Shown in pieces: positions 45,675-57,400 of a stretch of 64,000 bases of DNA. Position 1 is the first letter of the stretch. Each line of letters opens with the position of its first letter. The translations under genes and the position numbers were made by a program. The notes under the pieces were generated by a model. The model saw only the letters and a list, made by a program, of their open reading frames with translations. It was not told where the DNA came from and did no database searches. The DNA comes from Fragilaria crotonensis. Taxonomy: Eukaryota > Bacillariophyta > Fragilariophyceae > Fragilariales > Fragilariaceae. The stretch spans positions 1 through 64,000 of the forward strand of contig JAKSYS010000022.1 of the NCBI GenBank assembly GCA_022925895.1, in the 5' to 3' direction.

Positions 45675-48600
45675 ATGGCGGCCGTTAACGCCATGCGTAC
45701 GATGCTCAATCGCATTGGCTTCACGATAGCCGCGTCCCAAGTGATCGTTGACGAGCAGGGCCTTGATTCTCTCGAGGAGATCAGGCTGCTAACCGACGAC
45801 GAAATTGAGAACCTTTGCAAGGTTATTCGCCGTCCTGGTGGTCAGATCCCAGGACCCAATCCAGGCGACCCACCTGTGAACAACCCGGGAACACCTGTCA
45901 ATCTCCGCGCGGAGAATCATTTGAAGCTCCTGGCGTTCTTTCTACGACACCAGGAGCAAGTCAGCAGACGAGCTGCTGCTGCTGACATCACGCTCGACAC
46001 CATCCGCGCTTTCCGGGAGCTCAGGGACTTTGAGCTCAACTATAGGCCACCGGATGATCCGCCCGCCATCAATGCCAAGGATTGGCCGAAAACGATGGAG
46101 AGCCTACACGAATACCTGCGCTCCTACCTTGGCGACCGCAGGATTCCATTGGCATATGTCGTCCGTAAGGACGAAGCTGTACCTGCTGACGACCCAACAG
46201 GACAGTACCCGACGATTCAGGATGCCATGATCGCTAGAGCGAGGCACTTCACGATTGAAGCTGACGGCACTCGCATGATCGATGCCGTCTACCTGACTAA
46301 CCGCGAGAAGGTGTACGAGATTATCGCAAAGATTACTCGTGACCATCCCTGCTGGACTTATGTGAAGCCAGCGCAGAGGACTCGCGACGGACGCATGGCC
46401 TACCTTGGACTGTACCAACACTTCCTGGGGCCGAACAATGTTGACAACATGGCCACGATGGCCGAGGATAAGCTCAAATCAACCGCCTATAACGGTGAGC
46501 AACGCCGTTGGGACTTTGAGCGGTACATTAATGTGCACAAGTCCCAACATTCGATCATGGAAGGGTTAGTGGAACATGGGTACACGGGTATTGACCCACG
46601 CTCCAAAGTTCGCTACCTCCTTGATGGCATCAAGACTGATAAGTTTGACTCTGTCAAGACTCGCATCATGTCCGACGCCACCCTTCGCAACGACTTTGAT
46701 GCCTGCGTCACGTTGTACCAGGACTTCATCAAGCAGACCGTCAAAGCCAAGTCAACCCCTACCGTGGGGATCGCAGAACTTAAGACTGGCGGCGCTGGTA
46801 AGCGCAAAAGTGAAGCGGTTGAGGACCGCTACTATACGAAGGCGGAGTACGATGCTCTGTCAGCCGACGCCAAGAGGGAATTAGCTGCCAAGCGCCTTAA
46901 GCGCGGGCATAAGCCCGGCGCCAAGGATAGCAAAACGACCAAAGGCGCTAAATCCAAAGGTGGAAAATCCAACGCTGATGTGATTAAAAACCTTAAAGCC
47001 GTCCAACGCAGCGTCTCGCAGCGTTTCTTCACTGATAAGCCCACGCAGCTCACTCATACATTAGTGATCCCGACCGACAACTTTGACGATCCGTACGTCA
47101 TCCCGATGTCTCTACACGGTGTAGCCTCCTCGTTTCCCACGCGGAAGCCAACCATTGAAGAGTACGAATCGCTTCCTCATCTTGTTCTTACAAGTGAGGA
47201 ACCCGCATACGACCCGCACGACCCAGCACTGGCCCGGCACGAAGAAGCCTTAGCCAAAGCAGTGTTGGAAACAGGGGACCGCATAGGAGCTTTACCGCCA
47301 CGACGCCTATGTTCGGTTTCCAAAACTTTGCTAGATGCTTCTGGCTCCGACAGAGTTCAGTTAGCATTGAAGCAGATCTCGACCGCCCACGACGACGCTG
47401 CACTTTGCGATACGATGCAGGCGAGCATTTCGACCGTTCGCTCTGCGTCAGCAGGTCCGCAGCTAACCCCACAAGTCTTAGCAACCAACTGGGGAATCAA
47501 TGTGAGGACAGCCGCAAGGACAGTCCAAGCAACCACGCAAAGGGGTTTTCGCACAGTACTCCACCCGACGCTGTCTCGCCGTTTTCGCACGAATGACAGG
47601 CAGCTACGGTATCGACGATTACCGATCGATTGCTTCACCGACACATTGTTTTCGAATACCACCTCCCGGCGCAACAATAAGTGTGCACAGATATTCGCTA
47701 CACCGGATGGTTGGTGCAGGGCGTTTCCCATGGCAAAGAAATCGCAAGCCCATGAAGGATTGTCACTCCTACTCCAGCGGGAGGGAGCGCCTAATACGAT
47801 GATAATGGATGGAGCAAAAGAACAGGTCATGGGGATGTTCCGCCGCAAATGCCGAGAGGCAGGAATTCGGGTGAAACAGACCGAGCCGTATACCCCATGG
47901 TCCAATGCCGCCGAGTCGGCAATTCGCGAACTGAAGAAGGGTGTCGGTCGGCAAATGGTCCGATCGAAAGCCCCTAAACGCTTGTGGGACAATTGTTTGG
48001 AACGGGAAGCTTACGTACGCTCCCTTACCGCCCACGATATCTATCGACTCGATGGGCAAGTCCCAGAAACGCTTGTGAGTGGTGAGACCGCCGATATCTC
48101 TCCGTTTGCAACTTCCAAATGGTATGAATGGGTTCTCTTTAGAGATACCTCCGTGACGTATCCCGACGATACGATGGTTCTCGGCCGTGACCTTGGACCA
48201 GCTATTGATATTGGACCGGCCATGACGCGCAAAGTCTTGAAGGCAAACGGTAAGGTCGTTTACCGATCAACCGTGAGGGGCCTAACTCCCGATGAGATGG
48301 CCGATGAATCTATGACTAAGGAAAGGAGTAAGTTTGACGAGTCAGTAGAGAAACTACTCGGCGATTCGTTTAAGTACGAAGACTTCTCCAACGACCCAGA
48401 ATTAGAAAGTCTGGGAACACCATCGTTTGAACCTTATGAGGATGACGAAGGACGACCGGTACGAACGCCGGAAGACGACGACAAAGCAGACCCCGATACT
48501 TATGATCAGTACGTGGGCGCTGAAGTTGTGCTCCCAATAGGGGACAAAATGATGAACGCCAAGGTTCGCGGACGGAAGCGCCAATCCGACGGAACTTTGC

Positions 48601-49769
48601 GGGGCAAGGCCCATTCCAATCCAATCCTTGATACTCGCACGTATGAGGTGGAATTTGCGGACGGCCAGAGGACAGAACTCGCAGCAAATGTGATTGCCGA
48701 GAATATGTTCGCCCAATGCGACAGTGAGGGCAACCAGTACTTGCTCCTTGCTGGCATTGTCGATCACAGAAAGGACAACTCTGCGGTTGAAAAGAAAGAT
48801 ATGTATATCAAACGAGGGTCAAACCAACAGCTACGTAAAACAACCAAGGGTTGGAGCTTGTGCGTTGAATGGAAGGACGGAAGTACTTCCTGGGAGCGCC
48901 TAGCGGACTTGAAAGAGTCTAACCCTGTGGAGATTGCCGATTATGCTGTGGCCCACGGCTTGGATAGCGAACCTGCATTTGCCTGGTGGGTACCGTTTAC
49001 CCTCAAGCGTCGCAACAGGATTATCGCAGCCGTTAATAAACGCTACCACAAGCGGACACATAAGTTTGGAATCGAAATTCCTAAAACTTACGAAGATTGT
49101 GTTCGAATCGACAAGGAAAATGGCAATACGTATTGGCAGGATGCCATACAGAAAGAAATGGCAAAAGTCAGAATCGCTTTCAAAACATTGGGTGATGATG
49201 AACAGGTGCCGCCAACATTCCAACAGATGCGTTGTCATATGGTATATGACGTTAAAGTGGAGAACTTTCAGCGGAAAGCTCGCCTGGTCGCCGGTGGCCA
49301 CATGACCGAAGTAACCTCTGCGACAATGACATACGCTAGTGTCGTCTCTAGAGAGTCGGTTCGAATTGCCTTAACGCTGGCGGCGCTCAACGACTTAGAG
49401 GTCAAGACTGCGGACATTGAGAACGCATATCTGACCGCGCCGATTGGTGAGAAGATCTGGTGCACGCTCGGCCCAGAATTCGGCGAAGATGCTGGCAAAC
49501 GTGCGATTATTGTGCGCGCGCTATATGGCTTGAAGTCTGCCGGAGCATCCTTTCGTAATCACCTAGCCGATTGTATGCGTCACCTTGGATGGGAATCATG
49601 CAAGGCGGACCACGACGTTTGGTTTAAACCCGAAGTCCGAAAGGATGATGGACACCAATATTATGCGTATTGTTTACTCTATGTGGACGATATTTTGATG
49701 GTGCACCACGATGGTGTAAAGGCACTTAGGGAAATCGACCATTTTTTAAGACAAAGCCTAATTCGATAG
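45675..49769 (+). CDS. CoDi-D Gag-Pol polyprotein, long frame
   Basis: 1364 codons from ATG 45675 (MAAVNAMRTMLNRIGFTIAA). Residues 1-340 are Gag, followed by a Lys-rich patch (GHKPGAKDSKTTKGAKSKGGK, about 410-430). The integrase core is in the 640-760 range (TEPYTPWSNAAESAIRELKK). A chromodomain-like or linker segment follows (GWSLCVEWKDGSTSWERLADLK, about 1055). The reverse transcriptase spans about 1130-1364 (RKARLVAGGHMTEV, DIENAYLTAPI, LLYVDDILMVHH). No clear protease Asp motif was found by eye. The frame shares its layout with CoDi-1, including SNPILDTR and the -WWVPF- segment. Confidence 0.88.
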   Translation: MAAVNAMRTMLNRIGFTIAASQVIVDEQGLDSLEEIRLLTDDEIENLCKVIRRPGGQIPGPNPGDPPVNNPGTPVNLRAENHLKLLAFFLRHQEQVSRRAAAADITLDTIRAFRELRDFELNYRPPDDPPAINAKDWPKTMESLHEYLRSYLGDRRIPLAYVVRKDEAVPADDPTGQYPTIQDAMIARARHFTIEADGTRMIDAVYLTNREKVYEIIAKITRDHPCWTYVKPAQRTRDGRMAYLGLYQHFLGPNNVDNMATMAEDKLKSTAYNGEQRRWDFERYINVHKSQHSIMEGLVEHGYTGIDPRSKVRYLLDGIKTDKFDSVKTRIMSDATLRNDFDACVTLYQDFIKQTVKAKSTPTVGIAELKTGGAGKRKSEAVEDRYYTKAEYDALSADAKRELAAKRLKRGHKPGAKDSKTTKGAKSKGGKSNADVIKNLKAVQRSVSQRFFTDKPTQLTHTLVIPTDNFDDPYVIPMSLHGVASSFPTRKPTIEEYESLPHLVLTSEEPAYDPHDPALARHEEALAKAVLETGDRIGALPPRRLCSVSKTLLDASGSDRVQLALKQISTAHDDAALCDTMQASISTVRSASAGPQLTPQVLATNWGINVRTAARTVQATTQRGFRTVLHPTLSRRFRTNDRQLRYRRLPIDCFTDTLFSNTTSRRNNKCAQIFATPDGWCRAFPMAKKSQAHEGLSLLLQREGAPNTMIMDGAKEQVMGMFRRKCREAGIRVKQTEPYTPWSNAAESAIRELKKGVGRQMVRSKAPKRLWDNCLEREAYVRSLTAHDIYRLDGQVPETLVSGETADISPFATSKWYEWVLFRDTSVTYPDDTMVLGRDLGPAIDIGPAMTRKVLKANGKVVYRSTVRGLTPDEMADESMTKERSKFDESVEKLLGDSFKYEDFSNDPELESLGTPSFEPYEDDEGRPVRTPEDDDKADPDTYDQYVGAEVVLPIGDKMMNAKVRGRKRQSDGTLRGKAHSNPILDTRTYEVEFADGQRTELAANVIAENMFAQCDSEGNQYLLLAGIVDHRKDNSAVEKKDMYIKRGSNQQLRKTTKGWSLCVEWKDGSTSWERLADLKESNPVEIADYAVAHGLDSEPAFAWWVPFTLKRRNRIIAAVNKRYHKRTHKFGIEIPKTYEDCVRIDKENGNTYWQDAIQKEMAKVRIAFKTLGDDEQVPPTFQQMRCHMVYDVKVENFQRKARLVAGGHMTEVTSATMTYASVVSRESVRIALTLAALNDLEVKTADIENAYLTAPIGEKIWCTLGPEFGEDAGKRAIIVRALYGLKSAGASFRNHLADCMRHLGWESCKADHDVWFKPEVRKDDGHQYYAYCLLYVDDILMVHHDGVKALREIDHFLRQSLIR

Positions 49770-49807
49770 GGGACCCTGAGTTCTATCTTGGGGCTAAACT
49801 CCGCCCG

Positions 49808-50781
49808 ATGACATTACCCAATGGCGTTGTTGCATGGGGAATGAGCGCAAGCAAATACGTCCAAGCTGCGGTTGCTATTGTTAAGGCATATCACGCAAAG
49901 GAATACCCGACTCGAAAGTGGGGAAAGCGCACGTCCGGCCCTTTTCCGAGTGATTATGCACCCGAGCTTGATACGACTGATCTTTTAGATAATGAGAAAT
50001 CTGCTTTCTATCAGTCGCAAATCGGCGTATTGCGCTGGATTGTGGAACTCGGCCGAATCGACATCATTACCGAGGTTTCGGAATTGTCTTCCTTCCTCGC
50101 AATGCCTCGTGAAGGTCACCTCGACGCTGTCTTCCATCTATTCAATTATTTGGAGAAACGACATAACGCACGAATTGTCTTTGACCCGTGTTATCCGACT
50201 ATCGATATGACTTCATTCAAAGAATGTGATTGGAGTTCATTTTATGGGAATGTGCAGGAAGCCATCCCGCCGAACGCTCCAGAACCTCGTGGGAAGGACG
50301 TTGACCTACGAATGTTTGTCGACTCTGACCATGCAGGAGACAAACGAACACGAAGGTCCAGAACAGGTTTTATTTCCTGAATATGGCACCGATTGTTTGG
50401 TTCTCGAAGAAACAAGCAACGATCGAAACCAGCGTATTCGGCGCTGAGTTTGTCGCAATGAAACAAGGCATGGAATGCCTGCGAGGGCTATGCTATAAAT
50501 TGCGTATGATGGGTGTGGCTATATCGGGCCCTTCGTATATTTACGGGGATAACATGTCCGTGATCCACAATACTCAAAGGCCCGAATCGATGTTAAAGAA
50601 GAAGTCAAATTCTATCTGTTACCACGCCATACGCGAAGCTGTTGCCATGGGAGAGTGTCTCACTGGCCACGTTTCTACGCACGATAACCCTGCGGACATT
50701 TGTACGAAGGTTATACCCGGAGGCCGCAAACGTGACCACTTGGTTGGTCTACTCCTCCATGATTTAGTTGACTACACTTGA
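49808..50781 (+). pseudogene. CoDi-D RT end and RNase H
   Basis: Continues the reverse transcriptase (RWIVELGRIDIITEVSELSSF), then RNase H with FVDSDHAGDKRTRRSRTGF, WFSKKQATIETSVFGAEFVAM and IYGDNMSVI. It ends at 50781 with the Copia-type tail HDNPADICTKVIPGG. Not one continuous frame. Confidence 0.85.
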
Positions 50782-50929
50782 TACCCCCTCACTGAGGTTC
50801 GCGGGTTTCTATGGGTTCCCCTGGTATTGCATTCCGAGCGCATACCTAAATGTCAGTGTGAGTTATATGTCTATTTTGATGACATTCGACGACCTAGCGC
50901 GCCAAGCTGCCACCCTAGCTCGAGGGGAC

Positions 50930-51060
50930 TGATTCGATAGGCTCGCCAAATGCTAGTACGACGGTATACGATGGTACGGTACTAGTTACGCTTGTAGGCT
51001 TATAATTTCTATTATCTTTCGATTTACGCCCGTCTGTCTTTTCACGCTGTTATTCGTTCA
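50930..51060 (+). repeat. CoDi-D 3' LTR (131 bp)
   Basis: Preceded by the purine-rich cgaggggac. Ends ttca at 51060, followed by the duplication gaga. Confidence 0.93.
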
Positions 51061-52559
51061 GAGAGACCGCCCCGAGTGGCAGACACACCCGTTCGATAGA
51101 CAGCAAAAAGTCCAGAAATTATCCACCATTGGACAACTCGAAGCAATACTGGAACCGACAGAAACAGTCGACTGGATCATTGCCCACAATGGGTGTGAAG
51201 TGGACAACGAGACCGAAGCCGAACAACAATACCAGCAACTCACACAGGTAATAACCATCGGCAACAGACCCGGCAACAATGGCATCATCATCACCAATCC
51301 AACCGCAAGGAGTCATGACAGGACAACATCACTCATCGATCAACGAATTCAAGACCTGGAAACAGGAGGATGGAACACACTGAGAGCGAACATACACGCC
51401 AACAGATACGGATTAGCCATTGCAACAAGGCTCACAATGATAGTAGCCATGAGGAACATCCACACACTGTGCACATTCCACCTGCAATACAGTGATGCCA
51501 CACCACTCCGAGATAGTATCGGCAATGCAACAGAACAAACAAACCAAACATAAAGGCAACCTCGGAAATATGAGCAATGGAGCGAACACGAAACGAGACG
51601 GATCCCAACGAACCAAAAGTGTCAGCAATGATACAAAGGAACAGCCAAGACACGACCACCATTGAATGGGTCACAGCGTGGACACCATGCTATGACACAG
51701 AGAACCCAGGACCGGATATATGTGACACATCAATTCAATGGTATGAGAGTCCGTTTGCAATCAAAACAACGAACCACCATGAACACACCAGTACAGAACG
51801 AGGCATTCGACACCACAAACTGGTAGAACTGATTGGATACAATGAGGTCACAAGGTATCGTATGAGACAACAGCCACCAAAAATTGCACTGGCACAAATT
51901 TGAACGACGCCACCAACGCAACTCATGGCAGCAGCATTTATTGGAATGTATACCGCAGAAATCAGGACGATCATCCAACCAAACAACGAAGCCCCAGCAA
52001 CACCACACAACAATGAAGGCATCAACGAAGAGCTACGACAAGCCCTCAGAATCATGCTAGCACATGAATTTCAACAAACAACAGCAATCTCACTCCTGAC
52101 AACAGCACAATGACAAGACGCGACCGCATGAAATTGGGACCTACCTACATTGGTCGACGCCATACGGAACCAACGCAACATCCAACGTCTCCAAATTTGA
52201 GACGCAACCTTGTATAAGCTGTGGACGTAAGGGAAGTTTGAGGAAGAAGACGGAATATCACATCACAGTGGGCACGGAGGAAACAACCAACCACACATAC
52301 GAATGCGCATTCCGCCACCCAAGCTTCGACAGGCAATATTTCCGGTGTTACACGTAGCGCCTATGGCCAGTCATACAGGATTTCAGAAGACATTCTGGAA
52401 GGAAAAGCATGCTACGATATTCGACAGTTGAAACTAGGATGCGGCCACTGTAATGCGGCAAACATAGCCAGCCATGAAGCTCAATAGCAACTCCAAATTT
52501 TCCAAGCCAAAGAACCATTTGATGTGATGACACTCAAATCTGGCACCCTGGGCGAACAG

Positions 52560-53350
52560 CAACTGTCAAGAAAGGAAGCGGCACACATGTCGTAACATGC
52601 ATTGATGCCATGACAGGATTCGGGGCAGCCACATTCATTGATGCTCTTGACTCAGAAACCATGACCCAAGCAGCATTTACAGCATTCTTCATCAATCACG
52701 GCCTCCCACAACTGGTCATCATCAACTCAAGCAGTATATTTGCAGGAGCCATGCAAACACTATGTTGAAACATAGGCATCCCAAACTATACGGTCATCAA
52801 AGGAAACCACAAAGCAATCATTTGCGAAAGATTCCACCGATATCTCAACAAGGTACAACGAATACATGCTGTTAAGATTTCATGTTCGGAACAATCTTTG
52901 CAGAGTACGCATGGAACTCCGCACCAATTGACGGAAGCAACATCATGCGATCATATGTAGCGATGGGACGCGAATTTCCGTTCCCAATTGACTTCCAACC
53001 GGAACCCATTATACCAAGAAAACATGCAAATCAAGCACAACAAACAATAGAATGTATAAGCAGTGCCTTCCCACTTTGGCGCAAGCAACAGGAAATGCTC
53101 AGACTACTCATCGAAGACCGACGAGAACGCCATGAAGACCTTTGCCCCAGGTGACCTCAAAATTATCAAAAAACAAGTACAGACCACACATGTAAACGGA
53201 CCAGCCAATGCTAGGATGCAAGCAAGAGGACCTTACAGAGTACTGGAGCAAATCAAGCCAGGTACATATCGAGTCCAATGACTTCCAGGCATACAAGGCC
53301 CAGGCCATAGGGGAAGAATTATGAAGGAATCGGCAGCAAGGCTCCCAAAA
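52560..53350 (+). pseudogene. Gypsy-like integrase fragment
   Basis: CIDAMTGFGAATFIDAL, FFINHGLPQLVIINSSS and ERFHRYLNKVQ follow the order of a retroviral-type integrase core. EYAWNSAPIDGSNIMRSYVAMGREFPFP and GPYRVLEQIKPGTYRVQ follow, the latter being a GPY/F module. Part of the fossil Gypsy-like element; broken. Confidence 0.75.
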
Positions 53351-53353
53351 AAC

Positions 53354-53756
53354 TGTAGTTTTAATCAATACAATGTCGCAACAAGGTAGGCTTGACAACA
53401 AATATGCTTGCTGTGAACTATGTAACTAATTGTGAGCTTAAACTACTTCTAAAAATGAATCTCCATCTGCTCCTTGTGAACCTTGTGAATGAAATTGCAC
53501 CTTGTGTAGATTTGCACTTTGACATGTAGGATGGAGAGATCTTGTTGTACCCTGAATGGGTAGAATGTAGGTGATTATTTAGTTGACAAGTATCACACAG
53601 TACTGCAGTTGATGAGTTTCGAGGTACTGTCGCAGACGTACCGTGTACTGTCATGTTCGTAAAATCCTGAGTTTTGTGATGTCCTGAGTCTTCATTTTTC
53701 CTGGGCTTAGTATCTCCGGCAAATGTCGTGTTCTTCCTTACTTAGGTGTGTTATCA
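53354..53756 (-). repeat. Solo LTR of family B
   Basis: 403 bp on the minus strand, from TGATAACACACC (at 53756 going down) to ATTAAAACTACA (53354), with TG...CA ends. It matches the LTR of element B at 1-41 plus 6528-6894. No internal region is attached, so it arose by LTR-LTR recombination. Flanks aaaac and aaaat may be a worn 5-bp duplication. It sits at the end of the Gypsy-like integrase frame. Confidence 0.85.
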
Positions 53757-54410
53757 AAATTACTTAGAGTGACGCAGGGTTTGCATTAAGTTTTGAATCC
53801 CGAATGGACAACGTTGTATGTCTTACGTCGACATCCGGACATTCTCTGACGTGGTGGTGACGTAGTTGGAGTAGCAATAAAAAGTAGTCCGTACAACGGT
53901 ACGCCAAATTTACGCTACTTAACACGGTGCAGTACGGCATGATGCCATTATAAGTTTCAAAAACCATCCATACTGGTCATGCACAAACCAACCACATGAG
54001 TCGACACACGACTGGCAACATACAGACACTCCATCACAACCCCCTCGAAAACATAGTCAGACTACACGAACCGGGACAATATAGACAGGCAGAACCCGAC
54101 CAACCGGTTGCATATGACAAAATTGAAAAGATGTGGCAAGAAGTCATAGACAACATGCCTCAATTGAGCAGCAATGACAGCGAACTCGACAGTGACAATG
54201 ACGACAGCAGTAGCAGTAACGTGTGATTTACCCAGTATTGCGCTGATCAACAAGTGATAACGAAACTACGGGGTAAGGGCGTTTATAAAGTAGACGTACT
54301 AAGTATTGTGATTAGATACAATTTTCGAATCGAGTTTTTCGCAAGTACGATCTGTCCGCCGACCGTGATTGCGTATATTGATTAGGAAGTTGTCGCGTGA
54401 ACGAGCCACC

Positions 54411-57400
54411 ATGACCAAGCCAAACGGCAAGGCCTCTGTCCATCCTCTAGCACTCCCTGACGATTGGGACTCCCCGGATTCTCCTTATGGCTTCCAGTGT
54501 GATACGTGGTTGGACCATCCGACGAAAGACGGACATGATTGGTTTTCTACCGAAGAACGTGCCCGTCGCGATGCCAACGCCTACGCTTATCGTCAGAAAG
54601 GGACCAAAGAGAATTGGAGTAGATACCTCTCACTTGGTTTCTTCGTATTTGAGGATTGTTTTGAATGCGACAAGCTCTGGGCGGATATGGAGAAGGATCC
54701 ACTCCAAGTTCATCGATCGATTTGGTATAACTTCCGTTTTCACATCGACCAAATGATGGATATTCCTCCGAAGTTGAATGCATGGGCCATAAACGTTACT
54801 CGCGCATATCTCTCGCATTTTGATCCATCCACCCTCTACGAAACAGACACGCTGGTCTATTCGTGGAAAACGATGCCGTTTATGGAAACCTCAATGGAAG
54901 TTGATAGCCCGACAGACTGGATTCCAGTGACTAATCGTCGTCGCTCCAAAAGTCCACCCGCGTCTGTGCCTCCAGAAGTCATCTCACCAACAGCCGATGC
55001 GGGAGAAGTTGTTCCACGTACGAGTTCCCCAGGCGAAGCAGTCACTCCCTTGACAAGCACTAGGACATCGACTCAGAGGTCAGAAAAATCAAGAGTTTCG
55101 GCCGCATCTACGAGATCGAGCAACCGGCAGATATCCTGGTCGCACAGACTCCCACCAGTTACTACCGTCAGGGAGAATGAAGAGAAGGACGAAGAACAGG
55201 ACGGCGACGGAAGTGAGCAGCCCGCCCTAGACAATTCAAATCTCAATAATACAAGTCAAGGTTCATCTACAGGACAATATACAACTCGCCCATATAAAAA
55301 TGTTGCAACGAATGATGGCACTCATAGAGTGACTGTTAGATGGAGACCCCCGGAACCTCCCAACATGTACGAGCGTGACAAGAAGAAATTGAATGATGGC
55401 CTCTGGGAACTTGTCTGCACCATGCTCCCACCAGAAGTCGGTCTTCTCTATCGATGGGAGAGCGAAGATCTGCTCCTCTCCAACCCGGCTCAGCAAATGA
55501 CCGCCTCGGAACTTCGCGACTTCATTTCTCCTGCAATTACGTTTCTTCCGGCGCAGCACCAGATCGTGTTTGGCTTACGGATCGGGTTTGCCACCACTCC
55601 GGGTCAATGGACGCGTTCAGCCGCCATGCAGATGCTCTTTACAGCAAAGCAGGTCGATATCATTATTTCTAACTCAACGAGCACGAGTGGAAAGATGGTC
55701 ACCGCCGGATACGTGCTGTTCAAAGCACCGAACACCACCCAAATCTCTCGGTATACACAGTTCCTGCGCAGCGTTCTTCCAGATACCGCCCCGTATTTTG
55801 ATGTCGTACGATTCAAAAAGACTCCCATGGACCAACTGATCCCTCATCTCCGTATTCAATGTGGCGAAAAACATGTCACTCCTCTTTGCCAAGCACTACT
55901 CCCTGTCATGACAGGCCGTGGGAGCGCCATGTTCCTTCCTCGTTATGCCTTGGGTGCCATGACTGACGAAAAGATTAAAAGCCATTTTGAATTCCACGAT
56001 AAGTGGGCCAAGTCGCTTAAAGCGATTGTCATGTCACCACAAATTAATCACTTGGACCAGAAGAGGACGGAATATCACGAGGATGGTACTACACTCGAGC
56101 GATCTACTCGCGAATGGATGTCTACAATCTTGGCACCGGATCAGAAATCTCCCGCATTATGCGATGTCGTGAATGGACCCCCCGGCCACAAAGCATATCT
56201 CTTAGTTCCAAGTCATTATTTTGCACTGGTCCAACAGGAGTGGCGGTCCTACAAATCTCGTTTGTATCCTCCTCGCCACCGGGAGGCACGTTTCCGCGAT
56301 TCGCTCCCAGGCTTGCCAGACGTCATCCATATTCAAGCGGAGATCGAGTCACAAGTTTCATTCCTCGAACAACTCTTTGAATCTTCGGAATGGCAGCAAC
56401 TACCATCGTTTGCTCCCCACGCACGTGTCACCGGCGGCAATAGTCAAAAACAGACAGTTCCATCCACCAACAAACGACGTTCAGCAGGGCCGAGCCCTGC
56501 GTGGCCAACTCCAGCCGAGGCAGCTAACGCATCCACCCTTAGAAACCAGCGGGCAGAGACTGATGGCAGCCCACGGGATCAGTCAACAGATTCGTTCCAT
56601 CGTAATGGCGGAGGAATCTCTGTGGGCACTACGGATGACCGCAGCACCCAGTCTACCCATTCACTTACCCACGTCTCTAGGATCTCAATGACGGATACCC
56701 GATTTCAAGAGCTCGAGCACTCGATGCAACAAAAATTACTTGCATTAGAAGTTTCCGGACAGAAATCGTCGGATCGCCTTATTTCTATGGAACTCCAATT
56801 CAGCAGGATCGATGATTTAGATAAGAAAGTGGCCGCAGTCCATGAGAAACTGGACCGCGCGACAGCCCAAATGAATGAATCGCACAAAACTCAACAAACT
56901 ATTTCGGAGGATATGGAAGCCATGCGGAGTTTGACTGCTCAGCAGTTTGCCGAAATGAATCAGCGGTTGCTCTCCAATTTAGAGAGCCAGCATACGATGT
57001 CGACTACCATGCTCGATCTTCGAGAGCACTTCGAAAAGATGTCCGAGTTTATGGAACACCTCGCTACAAAAATGGAATTTGATCGGAAAACTGCAGTCGA
57101 CTCCAAGTTGCAAGCAACGTTTGTTTCAACGCATTCTGCGAAGGCTCGGAGGTTAACGTCTCAAGACTCTCGTTCTACGGGTAGCGCAAGTACTAGTTCC
57201 TCCGCGTCGAAAACGTCAGCTCATTCGACCACTTCGTCTACAGTATACTGTTCACCAGAGAAAAAGAAATTGCGGTCGCACCATAAAGACGAGCCGAAGA
57301 GGTACCATCCATCAGCGGGAACTGCGGACAATCCTTCAGCCGATCACCAGGATAGCCAAGTCTCCGATTACATGGAGTTGTGCACCAATTTAGAGGACGG

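Larger units (their letters stand above)
44797..51060 (+). mobile_element. CoDi-type Copia LTR retrotransposon (CoDi-D), fossil
   Basis: 131-bp LTRs at each end (two differences), a 4-bp target duplication gaga (44793-44796 and 51061-51064), and a primer-site motif shared with CoDi-1. One long polyprotein frame of 1364 codons (45675-49769) carries Gag to reverse transcriptase; the rest of the reverse transcriptase and RNase H follow to 50781. Nearly whole: about two breaks. A young copy inserted into the Gypsy-like element. Confidence 0.95.
40861..54226 (+). mobile_element. Ty3/Gypsy-like retrotransposon, fossil, split by two later insertions
   Basis: Plus-strand fragments in Gypsy order: Gag-like frames from about 40874 to 42450 with a zinc-knuckle-like CWRCAGHITHH near 42380; a protease-like segment KIALDLCAGVNNGHLEF near 42950; the start of a reverse transcriptase near 43880 (YWDVFPTEGLKQHIRGF); RNase H at 44090-44420 (RFYLKMDW, PVAFSSRKCNES, TGEAATEVWAIEKYKRRLF). 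After CoDi-D, an integrase core lies near 52570-52760 (CIDAMTGFGAATF, FFINHGLPQLVIINS) and a GPY/F-type end near 53230 (GPYRVLEQIKPGTYRVQ). Its own LTRs were not found. It is heavily broken (more than ten breaks) and so the oldest layer here. CoDi-D (44797-51060) and a solo LTR (53354-53756) lie inside it. Confidence 0.75.

Noticed and set aside
54369-54410. LINE ORF1 start at 54369
   Set aside because: That codon is TTG; the first ATG, at 54411 with a strong start context, is preferred.
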